Assembly (NCBI GenBank): GCA_030448265.1
Contig: JAUJNG010000006.1
Location: 155,165 to 219,164 of the forward strand
Direction of reading: 5' to 3'
DNA: 64,000 bases
From: Abditibacterium sp.
Lineage (GTDB): Bacteria; Armatimonadota; Abditibacteriia; Abditibacteriales; Abditibacteriaceae
The translations under genes were made by a program, and so were the position numbers. The notes below the pieces were generated by a model. That model ran no database searches. It was not told the origin of the DNA and saw only the letters and a program-made list of their open reading frames with translations. Shown here in pieces: positions 35,208 to 43,674 of this stretch (within the stretch, counting starts at the first letter, position 1; each line of letters begins with the position of its first letter).

Positions 35208-35981
35208 CTACGAATTCACCACACCTTCCAGCGGACTCGACGCGCTGCCATACAACTTCTTCGGCATCCGTCCCGCCTCAAAGGCCAGACGCCCCGCCTC
35301 GACGCCCGCTTTCATGGCGCGCGCCATTTGGAGCGGCTGCCCCGCGCCGTAAACCGCCGTTTGCAACAGCACCGCATCCATGCCAAGTTCCATCGCAAAC
35401 GTCGCATCGGACGCTGTTCCCACACCGGCATCCACAATCACCGGAACGCTCACTTTGTCGCGAATAATTTGCAGATTGGTGGGATTGCGAATGCCCAGAC
35501 CGGAACCGATGGGCGCCGCGAGCGGCATCACCGCCGCGCAGCCGAGGTCTTCCAGTTTCTTGCAAACGATGGGGTCGTCGGAGCAGTAAGGCAAAACGGT
35601 GAAACCGTCTTTGACGAGTTCACGCGCGGCTTCGAGGGTGCCTTCGTTGTCGGGAAACAGGGTGTCTGGGTCGCCGATGACTTCCAGTTTCACCCAGTCG
35701 GTATCGAGCAGTTCGCGCGCGAGTTGGGCCGTCAAAATCGCGTCTTTGACGTTGTAACAGAGCGCCGTATTGGGCAAAACGCGCAGGCCGCGCAGATAAT
35801 CGAGCAGGTTCTGGCCCGATTCTTCACCCGTGGGCACGCGGCGAATCGCGCAGGTCACGACCTGCGCGCCCGACGCCTCGATGCACTCCTTCATCAGGTC
35901 GAAGGGGACGTTTTTACCGGTTCCAAACCAGAGCCGCGATTCCAGTTCGACTCCCGAAATTATAAGTGGAGAATGATTCAT
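35208..35981 (-). CDS. thiG: thiazole synthase
   Basis: Forms the thiamine thiazole from deoxyxylulose phosphate, dehydroglycine and ThiS-thiocarboxylate. 257 residues: [25 protein letters not shown] near the N-terminus, the Schiff-base lysine in [24 protein letters not shown] and [14 protein letters not shown]. Near full family length. The ATG at 35979-35981 is 16 bases after the thiS stop; the longer open frame runs into thiS and is not used. Confidence 0.96.
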   Translation of the reverse strand: MNHSPLIISGVELESRLWFGTGKNVPFDLMKECIEASGAQVVTCAIRRVPTGEESGQNLLDYLRGLRVLPNTALCYNVKDAILTAQLARELLDTDWVKLEVIGDPDTLFPDNEGTLEAARELVKDGFTVLPYCSDDPIVCKKLEDLGCAAVMPLAAPIGSGLGIRNPTNLQIIRDKVSVPVIVDAGVGTASDATFAMELGMDAVLLQTAVYGAGQPLQMARAMKAGVEAGRLAFEAGRMPKKLYGSASSPLEGVVNS

Positions 35982-35997
35982 TTCAATAGCAACACGC

Positions 35998-36195
35998 TCA
36001 ACCGCCCTGCACGGCGCGAATAATTTCGATGCGGTCACCTTCATTTAGGGTGTGGGTTGCATGATGGGCGCGGCGCACGACGTTTTCATTGACCGCCACA
36101 GCCACGCCAACGGGCGAAATCTGGCGTTCCTGGAGCAGTTGGGCGACGGTTGGCGCCTGTGATTCGACACTTTCTCCGTTGAGGCGAATTTTCAT
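35998..36195 (-). CDS. thiS: sulfur carrier protein ThiS
   Basis: 65 residues with ubiquitin-like fold and the obligatory C-terminal Gly-Gly (IIRAVQGG) that is adenylated and converted to a thiocarboxylate to donate sulfur to ThiG. N-terminal MKIRLNGES and [11 protein letters not shown] are typical. It lies between thiO and thiG on one transcript. Confidence 0.95.
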   Translation of the reverse strand: MKIRLNGESVESQAPTVAQLLQERQISPVGVAVAVNENVVRRAHHATHTLNEGDRIEIIRAVQGG

Positions 36196-36210
36196 GCGAT
36201 GGGAGTTTAT

Positions 36211-36317
36211 GGCAGCGAATAAATTCGCCGCAAAGCAAACAAAGTCCGCCTGCGCGGACTATTGCACCAACCTGCGAAGGCAGGTTTTGTTGTGTTGCGG
36301 CGAATTTATTCGCCGCC
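36211..36317. repeat. palindrome within the thiO-thiS gap
   Basis: GGCAGCGAATAAATTCGCCGC.. faces ..GCGGCGAATTTATTCGCCGCC; a smaller hairpin (GTCCGC..GCGGAC) sits in the centre. The right arm extends into the last codons of thiO. Confidence 0.8.
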
Positions 36318-37421
36318 AAACCGCGCGGGCGAAAAAGCCTCGCTGACAGCTTTTCCGTCCAGCAAAAGCGCGCAAATCGCGCGGGCCGTTGCGGGCGCCA
36401 GCAAAATGCCGTTGCGACCGTGGCCGGTCGCTACGAAGAGATTCTCGACCGAAGTCGCGCCCAAAAGCGGCAGGCCATCGCCAGTTGTGGGCCGCAGGCC
36501 CGCCCAGTGCGCTTCAAGAGGCGCGTCGCTCAGTTCCGGCACCAGTTCGCACGCCGCCGTCAACAATTTCGCGACGCCGCCCGCCGTGACGCGCTTCTGA
36601 AAGCCGTTTTCTTCCACGGTCGCGCCGATGAGCAGGCGCCCGTCGCGGCGCGGCACCAGATAGCAGGCGTCGGAATAGATGACGTGGCGCACGCGGCGCT
36701 CGCCGCGCACCTGCACCATCTGGCCCGCGACGGGGCGCAGCGATCCGGCGATCTCCGGCGGCACACCGGCGATTTTTCCGCTCCACGCCCCCGCGCACAG
36801 CAGCACCCGCTCGGCGCGCACGGTGTCTTTGTCGTCATCAATGCCCACTGCGCGCCCGTTTTCGATTTTCAAGCGCCGTATCTGGCAGTTTTCGCGGATT
36901 TCCACGCCGCTCAACTTGGCCGCCGCGCGCAGAGCGTCCACCACTTTACGACTTTCGACCTGGCCATCGTCGGGCAGAAAGACCGCCGTTTTGCCACGCC
37001 ACGCCGCCGCGAGACCGTGTTCGAGCAGCGCGTCGAGGCGCGAGTCTTTTTCAGTTTTAGGAACGAATAAAATGCCCGTCTCACGCCAGTCGCCCGTTGC
37101 GGCAGCGCGCAGCGACAATTCGATGTCGATGCCGGTTTCCTGCCCCAGGCGAGCGGCAAAGTCAGGGTAAGAATCGCGCGAATCGAAGCAGAACGAAAGC
37201 ATTTCTTCGCGCGCCTGAGGCGAACAATTCCAGGGATGAGCGGCGGCCTCGCACGCAGGCGCCAGCATTCCGCCTGCGGCGTAACTGGCTTCGCGTCCTG
37301 CTTGCAAACGGTCGAAAATCACCACGCGCGCGCCGCGCGCCGCCAGCTGCCAGGCGCATGAAAGGCCGATGGCGCCGCCGCCGATCACCGCAACATCAAA
37401 ATGCGCGCTATTGCTCTTCAT
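36306..37421 (-). CDS. thiO: glycine oxidase ThiO
   Basis: FAD-dependent oxidation of glycine to the dehydroglycine used by ThiG. 371 residues of the DAO fold: FAD motif VAVIGGGAIGLSCAWQLA, VVIFDRLQAGREAS, AAGGMLAPACEA, and the C-terminal WAGLRPTTGDGLPLLG and TGHGRNGILLAP. First gene of thiO-thiS-thiG. No TPP riboswitch was found upstream (37422-37706). The last codons overlap the repeat at 36211-36317. Confidence 0.94.
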   Translation of the reverse strand: MKSNSAHFDVAVIGGGAIGLSCAWQLAARGARVVIFDRLQAGREASYAAGGMLAPACEAAAHPWNCSPQAREEMLSFCFDSRDSYPDFAARLGQETGIDIELSLRAAATGDWRETGILFVPKTEKDSRLDALLEHGLAAAWRGKTAVFLPDDGQVESRKVVDALRAAAKLSGVEIRENCQIRRLKIENGRAVGIDDDKDTVRAERVLLCAGAWSGKIAGVPPEIAGSLRPVAGQMVQVRGERRVRHVIYSDACYLVPRRDGRLLIGATVEENGFQKRVTAGGVAKLLTAACELVPELSDAPLEAHWAGLRPTTGDGLPLLGATSVENLFVATGHGRNGILLAPATARAICALLLDGKAVSEAFSPARFGGE

Positions 37422-37706
37422 GCCGTCCCCAGTATAAAACCCCTTCGCTTTGGAAATGTCAGGGCAGTCAGATATTCCTCCATGTCTTTGGATTTAGTTT
37501 CTCCGTCAACCGGTTTCCCTGAAGTATTACACGCGACGGCGAGACCGGCTGAGCCCACCTCAACGTGGCGCCTGAATTTGGATGGAAGCATTTATAGCAA
37601 ATTTCGTAGCCGCTGCCTTGCGGGGCGTTGAAGGCCGCGATAAAGTGAATATCCGATACATCCGGTCGGATTAAAAATTCCAGTTGTCGAACGAACCAGG
37701 AAAACG
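37422..37706. other. intergenic region between divergent thiO and feoA
   Basis: No gene or convincing regulatory motif. A TPP riboswitch was looked for on the - strand and not found; no clear Fur box was recognised. Confidence 0.5.
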
Positions 37707-37997
37707 ATGATTTTTCGCTCTCGCCGCGCCAAAAACAGGAACGCGCACCACGAACATGAACTGCACTGCACCTCGCTGTGCTGCGCCAAAAGCGGGCAGC
37801 AACTCTGCGTAACGCGGCTGTGCGGCGGCGAAACCGAGTGCGCCAAACTGCGCGAACTGGGCGTGCGCGAAGGCGCCAACCTCACGGTTTTGCGTCACGG
37901 CAGCCCGATTTTGATTCGCGTGGCCGGCGCGAGGTTCGGCATCGGCCAGGGCGCGGCGACCAACGTGCTGTGCGACATTGTGGATACCGGAAGCTAA
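37707..37997 (+). CDS. feoA: FeoA-domain protein with Cys/His-rich N-terminus
   Basis: 96 residues. The C-terminal ~65 residues are a FeoA SH3-like domain (ETECAKLRELGVREGANLTVLRHGSPILIRVAGARFGIG). Ahead of it lie about 30 residues rich in His and Cys (NAHHEHELHCTSLCCAKSGQQLC), unusual for FeoA and suggestive of metal binding. FeoA supports FeoB in ferrous iron uptake. feoB follows after 85 bases with a hairpin between. Confidence 0.88.
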   Translation: MIFRSRRAKNRNAHHEHELHCTSLCCAKSGQQLCVTRLCGGETECAKLRELGVREGANLTVLRHGSPILIRVAGARFGIGQGAATNVLCDIVDTGS

Positions 37998-38028
37998 AGC
38001 ATCCGGTGAGTTCAAAACACCTGTAACC

Positions 38029-38060
38029 CAAAAGTTGGAGTCATTTGGCTCCAACTTTTG
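38029..38060 (+). terminator. hairpin between feoA and feoB
   Basis: CAAAAGTTGGAG pairs with CTCCAACTTTTG around 8 bases. It may attenuate transcription or separate the mRNA levels of feoA and feoB. Confidence 0.65.
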
Positions 38061-38082
38061 TCATTCTCCACACCTTTTCGCT

Positions 38083-40203
38083 ATGGCCGCCGCTCCTCCC
38101 CCCGTTTCGTCGCCGCCCGCGCTGCGCCGCATCGCGCTCGCGGGCAATCCCAACGCCGGAAAAACCACGCTTTTCAACGCCCTCACCGGAATGCGTCAGC
38201 GCGTGGGCAACTATCCTGGCGTTACCGTCGAGAAAAAAGAGGGCCGCGCGCGACTGGGAAACGGCATCGCCGCCTCGATTCTGGATTTGCCTGGCACCTA
38301 TTCGCTCTCGCCCAAATCCCCCGACGAAGAAATCGCGCGCGACGTGCTGTTGCGACTGCGAAACGACACGCCCGCGCCCGATGTGGTCGTGGTTGTGGTC
38401 GATGCTTCTAATCTGGTTCGCAATCTGCTTTTAGCGACACAAATTCTCGAACTGGGCCTGCCGACGGTGATTGCGCTCAACATGATCGACATGGCGCAAA
38501 AGGCCGGTCACGCCATCGACGCGGGGGCGCTCTCGCGCGAACTGGGTGCGCCCGTCGTGGAAATCGTCGCCTCGCGCGGCATCGGCCTGGATGAGTTGCG
38601 CGCCGTGCTATCGGGGCCGATTAAGGCGCCCCGACCGCCGCGCGTGACGCTGCCAGATGAACTGGAAGGCGCGCGCCGCAAATTGGCGCGCTCGCTGTCG
38701 CCCCACGACGAATTTTCGCCCGATGGCGTGGCGCTGCGGCTGTTGTGCGGCAATGCGCCGGTCGAAGCCGTCCATAGCGCGTTTGGGCCGGAAGTCGCGC
38801 AGATGTTGGAGCGGATTCGCCAGAACGGGGTCGAAACTGCCGACGAAACCAACGCGCGTTATGCGGCGATTGAACCCATCGTGGCACGGGTGCTGTTCCA
38901 AAACGCGGTGGCGACCAAAAATTCCTCCACCGACCGCGCCGATCACATTTTCGCCCATCCGTTCTGGGGCCTCGTCGCGTTTTTCGGCATCGTATTGCTG
39001 GTTTTTCAGGCGATTTATTCGTTCTCCGAATGGCCCATGAACGCCATCGAATCGCTCACCGGCAACGCGGGCGATTTTCTTTCTTCGCGGCTTCCCGACG
39101 GGCCGCTGCGCGATTTATTGGTGCAGGGCGTGATCGCGGGCGTGGGCGGCGTGATCATCTTTTTGCCGCAGATCTTCATCCTGTTTTTCTTTCTGGGTCT
39201 GCTCGAAGATTCCGGCTACATGGCGCGCGCCGCGTTCGTGATGGACAAGCACATGAGCCGCGTCGGACTGCACGGTCGCGCCTTCATTCCATTGATGTCC
39301 AGTTTCGCCTGCGCCATTCCTGGCGTGATGGCGACGCGCACCATCGACAACCCGCGCGACCGCCTCACCACCATCCTTATCGCGCCCCTGATGAGCTGCT
39401 CGGCGCGCCTGCCGGTTTATACCCTGATGATTGGGACTTTCATTCCCGAAGTCAAGGTGCTGGGCTTCGTTTCGTCGCGCGCGCTGACGATGATTTCGCT
39501 TTACATTCTCGGCGTGGTCGCGGCAATGGGCATGGCGCTCTTATTCAAGCGCACCATGTTCAAAGCGCCGACGCCGCATTTGATGATCGAACTGCCACCC
39601 TACCGCATGCCCGCCCCGCGCAACGTGCTTTTGGTGATGTGGGAACGCGGATCGGAGTTCCTCAAGCGCGCTGGAACCACGATTTTCGCGCTCTCGATTT
39701 TGCTGTGGTTTTTACTCAACTACCCGCGCCTCGACGCCTCCCAAATCGAACCAAACGCCACACCCGAAAAAATCGCCGCGATTCAAACTCAAAATTCCTT
39801 CGCGGGACGAGTCGGGAACGCCATCGAACCAGTGATCGCGCCGCTCGGTTTCAACTGGAAAATCGGCATCGGCCTCATCGGCGCGATGGCGGCGCGCGAA
39901 GTGTTTGTGTCGACGATGGGCACTGTTTACAGCGTGGGCGAGGCCGATGAAGCCTCCAAACCGCTTCGCCAGGCGATGCGCGAAGACCGATGGAGCGACG
40001 GGCGCCCTGTGTGGACGACGCTCACGGCGGTCTCTCTTCTGGTGTATTTCGTGTTAGCGATGCAGTGCGTTTCGACGCTGGCGATTGTCAAACGCGAAAC
40101 CGGCGGCTGGAAATGGCCGATTTTCATGCAGGTTTACATGACCGCTCTGGCGTGGCTCGCCTCGTTCGCCATTTTTCAGGGCGGGAAGTTATTGGGGTTT
40201 TAA
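38083..40203 (+). CDS. feoB: ferrous iron transporter FeoB
   Basis: 706 residues. N-terminal G domain: P-loop GNPNAGKTTLFNALTG, the NYPGVTVEKKEG switch, DLPGTYSLSP and a guanine-specificity position LNMID. Then a helical spacer and the polytopic membrane part with two Gate motifs (GLLEDSGYMARAAFVMDKHMSRVGLHGRA, PLMSSFACAIPGVMATRT) and MSCSARLPVY, whose Cys is the conserved pore cysteine. Imports Fe(II) across the inner membrane. The ATG at 38083 is preferred to the longer frame that overlaps feoA. A Cys-rich partner follows with one base between. Confidence 0.96.
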   Translation: MAAAPPPVSSPPALRRIALAGNPNAGKTTLFNALTGMRQRVGNYPGVTVEKKEGRARLGNGIAASILDLPGTYSLSPKSPDEEIARDVLLRLRNDTPAPDVVVVVVDASNLVRNLLLATQILELGLPTVIALNMIDMAQKAGHAIDAGALSRELGAPVVEIVASRGIGLDELRAVLSGPIKAPRPPRVTLPDELEGARRKLARSLSPHDEFSPDGVALRLLCGNAPVEAVHSAFGPEVAQMLERIRQNGVETADETNARYAAIEPIVARVLFQNAVATKNSSTDRADHIFAHPFWGLVAFFGIVLLVFQAIYSFSEWPMNAIESLTGNAGDFLSSRLPDGPLRDLLVQGVIAGVGGVIIFLPQIFILFFFLGLLEDSGYMARAAFVMDKHMSRVGLHGRAFIPLMSSFACAIPGVMATRTIDNPRDRLTTILIAPLMSCSARLPVYTLMIGTFIPEVKVLGFVSSRALTMISLYILGVVAAMGMALLFKRTMFKAPTPHLMIELPPYRMPAPRNVLLVMWERGSEFLKRAGTTIFALSILLWFLLNYPRLDASQIEPNATPEKIAAIQTQNSFAGRVGNAIEPVIAPLGFNWKIGIGLIGAMAAREVFVSTMGTVYSVGEADEASKPLRQAMREDRWSDGRPVWTTLTAVSLLVYFVLAMQCVSTLAIVKRETGGWKWPIFMQVYMTALAWLASFAIFQGGKLLGF

Positions 40204-40204
40204 C

Positions 40205-40384
40205 ATGACGGGACAAGATTTCGCGGTATTTCTCATCGTCGGCGCGGCAGTTGTTTATCTGGTGCGCCACTGGATTCTCACCTCGCGCGGCGATGGAAGT
40301 TGCGGCAGTTGTAGCGGCGGGTGTTCCAAGCCGAAGGAAGAGAAGTTGGTTCAGATTGATCTGGGCGGGAGTTGGAAGCCCTGA
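40205..40384 (+). CDS. FeoB-associated Cys-rich membrane protein
   Basis: 59 residues: one membrane helix (FAVFLIVGAAVVYLVRHWI) and a CGSCSGGC cluster, then a short charged tail. The placement directly after feoB and the layout match the FeoB-associated Cys-rich family that stands in for FeoC in many bacteria. It may bind iron or an Fe-S cluster. Confidence 0.88.
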   Translation: MTGQDFAVFLIVGAAVVYLVRHWILTSRGDGSCGSCSGGCSKPKEEKLVQIDLGGSWKP

Positions 40385-40848
40385 ATATCCTCGAAAGCCA
40401 AACTGTCGCGGCGCACTTTTCGACAATGCTTCAACAGTCTGGAGTCGATCTTCAACGTCCCAACGTTCGCCAAGTCTGGGAAGTCTTTAAGGAGTTCGCT
40501 GCATTACCGGTCGAATGTTCGGCAGAGCGTTGCGTGGAAGGTTTTCTCTTGGACTGTGGTTGCTACAACTTCTCTGACGGCGCATTCGTTCTGCATTTCA
40601 GTCGAAATTTTCACATTGGAAATGAAGGAGCCGCGTGGACGGAAATGTTGGACTGCGATTTCACTTTCAAGCCGAACGACGAAATCAGGAGTTTGAAGAT
40701 TTACATCGAGAAGGTTTCGGCAGATTATCCCGATACTTCCCAGGCTTTCGCGGTTTTTGCCGAGGAGGTGGAAGCAAGGATGGAATTGTGGCAGGTCATC
40801 GATAAGTTTGAACCAGTTCAAACGTTTATTGGATGTCACGGCGTGTAG
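40372..40848 (+). CDS. hypothetical protein
   Basis: 158 residues, TTG start with GGGCGGGAG upstream, overlapping the FeoB-associated gene by 13 bases. A soluble, acidic protein without signal or membrane segments; visible pattern LLDCGCYNF...FVLHFSRNF...DFTFKPNDEI. Base composition is more AT-rich than the neighbours, which hints at acquisition. No family recognised; an iron role is not supported by motifs. Confidence 0.7.
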   Translation: MEALNILESQTVAAHFSTMLQQSGVDLQRPNVRQVWEVFKEFAALPVECSAERCVEGFLLDCGCYNFSDGAFVLHFSRNFHIGNEGAAWTEMLDCDFTFKPNDEIRSLKIYIEKVSADYPDTSQAFAVFAEEVEARMELWQVIDKFEPVQTFIGCHGV

Positions 40849-40871
40849 GATGGCTTTCATTGTAAGCGCCC

Positions 40872-41747
40872 ATGCTTTCCATTCTCATCGTCAACTGGAA
40901 CACGCGCGAACTGTTGCGCGCGTGTTTGCAGTCGCTGCGCGCGAGCCTCGCCGCTTTAGAACACGAAATCATCGTCGTGGACAACGATTCGGGCGATGAT
41001 TCGGCCCCCATGGTGGCGCGCGAGTTTCCCGAAGTCATTTTGTTAGCCGAAACATGCAATCATGGCTTCGCGGCGGGCAATAATCGAGCGTTCCAGAGCG
41101 CGCGCGGCGAATGGATCTGGCTTCTCAATCCCGACACCGAAGTTTTGGAAGATGCGCCGCGCCGTTTAATCCAGTTTTTGGAAGAGAATCCGTGCGCCGG
41201 AGCGGTGGCATCGGCCCTGATTGACGCTCGAAGCGGCGCAGTTCAGCGTTCGTGCCGCACGTTTCCCACGCCCGCCGCGCTGTGGAGTCAGGCTTTGGGC
41301 CTGGCGCGCGCGTTTCCCCGCTCCAAACGCTTTGGCTTTTACAAAATGGGCTGGTGGCACTACCGCGACGCGCGCCAAGTGCAGCAGCCGATGGCTTCCA
41401 GTTTTTTACTGCGGCGAGAGGCCGTCGAAGACGCGGGTGGGCTTTTCGATGAGGAATTCCCGATTTTCTTCAACGATGTCGATTTGTGCTGGCGTCTCAA
41501 GCGCGCGGGATGGGGAATCTGGTTCCTCCCCGACGCGCGCGTCAAGCACTGGGGCGGTGCGGCGACGGGGCAAATCAAGGCGGCGATGATCGCCGAATCG
41601 CACTGCTCGCTGCGTCGCTTTTATCGGAAGTGGTTTCGCGCTACGCTCTCACCGCTCGTTTATTTTGCGACGGTGACGATGTTCGAGTTTGCGGGACGTG
41701 CGCGCCATTTACTGGCCTTGAGACGCGAAAAAAAGAGCGAAAGGTGA
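40872..41747 (+). CDS. family 2 glycosyltransferase
   Basis: 291 residues of the GT2 type, similar to dTDP-rhamnosyl transferases of polysaccharide synthesis: N-terminal LSILIVNWNTRELLRACLQSL, VVDNDSGDDSA, NHGFAAGNNRAF, the nucleotide-sugar LLNPDTEV, FLLRREAVEDAGGLFDEEFPIFFNDVDLCWRL and a C-terminal hydrophobic segment. Inverting transfer of a sugar onto a cell-surface glycan; substrate unknown. No other glycan genes are adjacent. Confidence 0.92.
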   Translation: MLSILIVNWNTRELLRACLQSLRASLAALEHEIIVVDNDSGDDSAPMVAREFPEVILLAETCNHGFAAGNNRAFQSARGEWIWLLNPDTEVLEDAPRRLIQFLEENPCAGAVASALIDARSGAVQRSCRTFPTPAALWSQALGLARAFPRSKRFGFYKMGWWHYRDARQVQQPMASSFLLRREAVEDAGGLFDEEFPIFFNDVDLCWRLKRAGWGIWFLPDARVKHWGGAATGQIKAAMIAESHCSLRRFYRKWFRATLSPLVYFATVTMFEFAGRARHLLALRREKKSER

Positions 41748-41809
41748 ATTTACCTTTCGCCCTTTCGCTGATTTGGTTTTATAGCAACTATAAGGTGGCT
41801 ACAGCTTTC

Positions 41810-41920
41810 AAAGCGACATGAAGTCGCAGCCAACGAAAGTGTCGGCCTTCGCCGACAGCGTGACTCTCGTTATGTCGGCGAAGGCCGACACTTTCGTTGG
41901 CTGCGACTTCATGTCGCTTT
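41810..41920. repeat. perfect palindrome, 48-bp arms
   Basis: AAAGCGACATGAAGTCGCAG.. at 41810-41857 and its exact complement at 41873-41920 around 15 bases. GGCTACA/TGTAGCC extends the outer ends with a gap. It lies between the convergent GT2 and DUF5666-type genes. Confidence 0.88.
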
Positions 41921-41944
41921 GTAGCCTTCACTGCTTTAAGAGCT

Positions 41945-42811
41945 TTAGAACACGCGAGAGAGATCGCGCACTTCGACCACGCCGTAGCGCGAGACGCCGC
42001 GCACTCGCACGCGGTCGCCGACCTGGAAATTTTCTACTTCACGCCCGCGCACGGTGTAATCGCGGCCATTGTCGCCGCGCACGACGGCTTCGGCGCGAAA
42101 AGTGTCGATGCGCACGATGCGGCCTGGAAAATCGACGTTGACCGAGGCGCTGGAGGTGTTGGGATCACCGAAAATCGAGCCGCCGGTGCCGCTTCCCAGA
42201 AACACGCTGGCGTTGCGAACAATCAAGCCGTTGGACTCGCCGATGATGCGCAGGCGCGTGCCGATGCGGAAGGAGTTGGCATCGTTGCGGCTTTCGACGC
42301 GGTAAACGCGGCCATTGTCGGCGCGCACCTCGATTTCACGGCGGGAAACGACGCGAATCAAAGTCGCGGGGAAATCGACGCGAGATCCCACTCCAGGAAA
42401 AGGATTGGAGTCGAAAACGTCGTTGCTGCGCCCGTTATTGCCGCCCAAAACGCGCACCGATTCGCCGTTGAACCCGTTGGAGTTGCCAAAACTGCCGCGC
42501 ACGATCACGCGGTCGCCGAGGCGGACAGGAGTATTGGAGAGGTTGCGAACGGTGAAAATGCGGCCACCGGCGCGCATTTCGAAGTCGTTGTTGTAGCGGG
42601 CGTTGGTCACGACGGCTTCGAGCGAAACGAAAGTGCCGAAATCGTCGCGGTCAACGCGGCGGGGATTGTCGCGGTTGGAAGGGTTGGTGTCGATGTCGCG
42701 AAAATCCCAGTCGAACGCGCCCTGAGCCTGAACCGCGCCCGAAAAAGCGGATAATGCGACAGAAGTCGCGGCCAGCGCCATCAGAGAGCGCGGTAAATCG
42801 ATTTTTTGCAT
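41945..42811 (-). CDS. secreted protein with DUF5666/OB-like repeats
   Basis: 288 residues. A signal peptide (LMALAATSVALSAFSGAVQA) is followed by three repeats with '.DF......V....I..R.DNGR.Y.V......F..G.RVRV.G', like the protein at 7591-8463. Function unknown. The ATG at 42809-42811 with GAGG upstream is chosen. Last gene downstream of the GrpE/Hsp70/J-like cluster on the same strand, 80 bases after the J-like gene. Confidence 0.82.
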   Translation of the reverse strand: MQKIDLPRSLMALAATSVALSAFSGAVQAQGAFDWDFRDIDTNPSNRDNPRRVDRDDFGTFVSLEAVVTNARYNNDFEMRAGGRIFTVRNLSNTPVRLGDRVIVRGSFGNSNGFNGESVRVLGGNNGRSNDVFDSNPFPGVGSRVDFPATLIRVVSRREIEVRADNGRVYRVESRNDANSFRIGTRLRIIGESNGLIVRNASVFLGSGTGGSIFGDPNTSSASVNVDFPGRIVRIDTFRAEAVVRGDNGRDYTVRGREVENFQVGDRVRVRGVSRYGVVEVRDLSRVF

Positions 42812-42891
42812 GATGAACCTCGAAATTGGAATGCCGCTTCGACGGCACATCAAAGCGCGAGGTTCAAGCGAAAAGGCGGTTCAAAGGCGGC

Positions 42892-43533
42892 TCAGGAGCG
42901 GATTCCACTACGAGGGCGCCGGTTGAAAATGAAGAAGCCCAGCGCCGCTCCAATTACGCCTATGAGAAGCGCAGGAACGGCGTCGTGCAGCCCCAGCCAT
43001 CCAGCCCCCGCGCCCAGCACAAAACCAACAAGAGCGGCTGCCAGCGCCGCGACCGACACCGAGGAGCGCGACTGCGGCACTTTGACCTTGGTTTCAGCTT
43101 GGGAGGGAGCCGTTTCGGGCACTTTGAGAACGCGCGCGCGCGCGACCTGGGGTTTGTCCTGCACGCCGAGCAGTCCGGTTTTCTCTTCCAGCGTCTCCTC
43201 GAGGCCGAGCAAATCGCTCATAAAAACGCTGAATTCGACTTCAGCGGCACCTTTTTTCGCCGAGGCGAGATAAGCGTCGTAGCGCGCGCGTTTTTCGGGT
43301 TCGAGAAGCGTGACGCGCGCGCGGGGCAATAAATCGAGAAGGGTTTGATACTCGCGGCGTTTGGTGAGGTTGCGATGGTCGCGGTTGGCCTGCGCCTCGT
43401 TGTAAAGCGTCGCGATTTTGGCGCGCAGCGTTTCGGCGTCGGCATCGACCGGTTCCTGAATCAGAGCGTAAAAATCGAGCGTGCCATCATCGAGTCCGGC
43501 GGCATTGAGATCAAATGAATTGGGTTCGGCCAT
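42892..43533 (-). CDS. membrane-anchored J-like protein lacking HPD
   Basis: 213 residues. Residues ~20-95 align with a J domain: DFYALIQEPVDADAETLRAKIATLYNEA at helix I/II and LLEPEKRARYDAYL at the end of helix IV. The HPD tripeptide that triggers Hsp70 ATPase is missing (NEAQANRDHRN where YHPDRN is expected). Two hydrophobic C-terminal segments (VAALAAALVGFVLGAGAGWLGL and VPALLIGVIGAALGFFIF) anchor it in the membrane. It is third in the grpE - hsp70 - J-like order, separated from hsp70 by a repeat. Confidence 0.8.
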   Translation of the reverse strand: MAEPNSFDLNAAGLDDGTLDFYALIQEPVDADAETLRAKIATLYNEAQANRDHRNLTKRREYQTLLDLLPRARVTLLEPEKRARYDAYLASAKKGAAEVEFSVFMSDLLGLEETLEEKTGLLGVQDKPQVARARVLKVPETAPSQAETKVKVPQSRSSVSVAALAAALVGFVLGAGAGWLGLHDAVPALLIGVIGAALGFFIFNRRPRSGIRS

Positions 43534-43571
43534 GATGGGATGAAAAATTTTTAAGTGTTGTGCAAGGGTTT

Positions 43572-43659
43572 AATGAACCACAGAGACACGGAGACACAGA
43601 GATTCGTTTGAGGCAAAAGTCCCTTTTCTCTCTGTGTCTCCGTGTCTCTATGGTTCATT
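43572..43659. repeat. dispersed palindrome, AACCACAGAG family, copy 4
   Basis: AATGAACCACAGAGACACGG.. faces ..GTCTCTATGGTTCATT. It lies between the Hsp70 and J-like genes. Confidence 0.88.
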
Positions 43660-43674
43660 TTTCCCAAAGCCAGT

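Noticed and set aside
37422..37706. Possible TPP riboswitch upstream of thiO.
   Set aside because: No CTGAGA element and no distal TPP-binding motif were found on the - strand.
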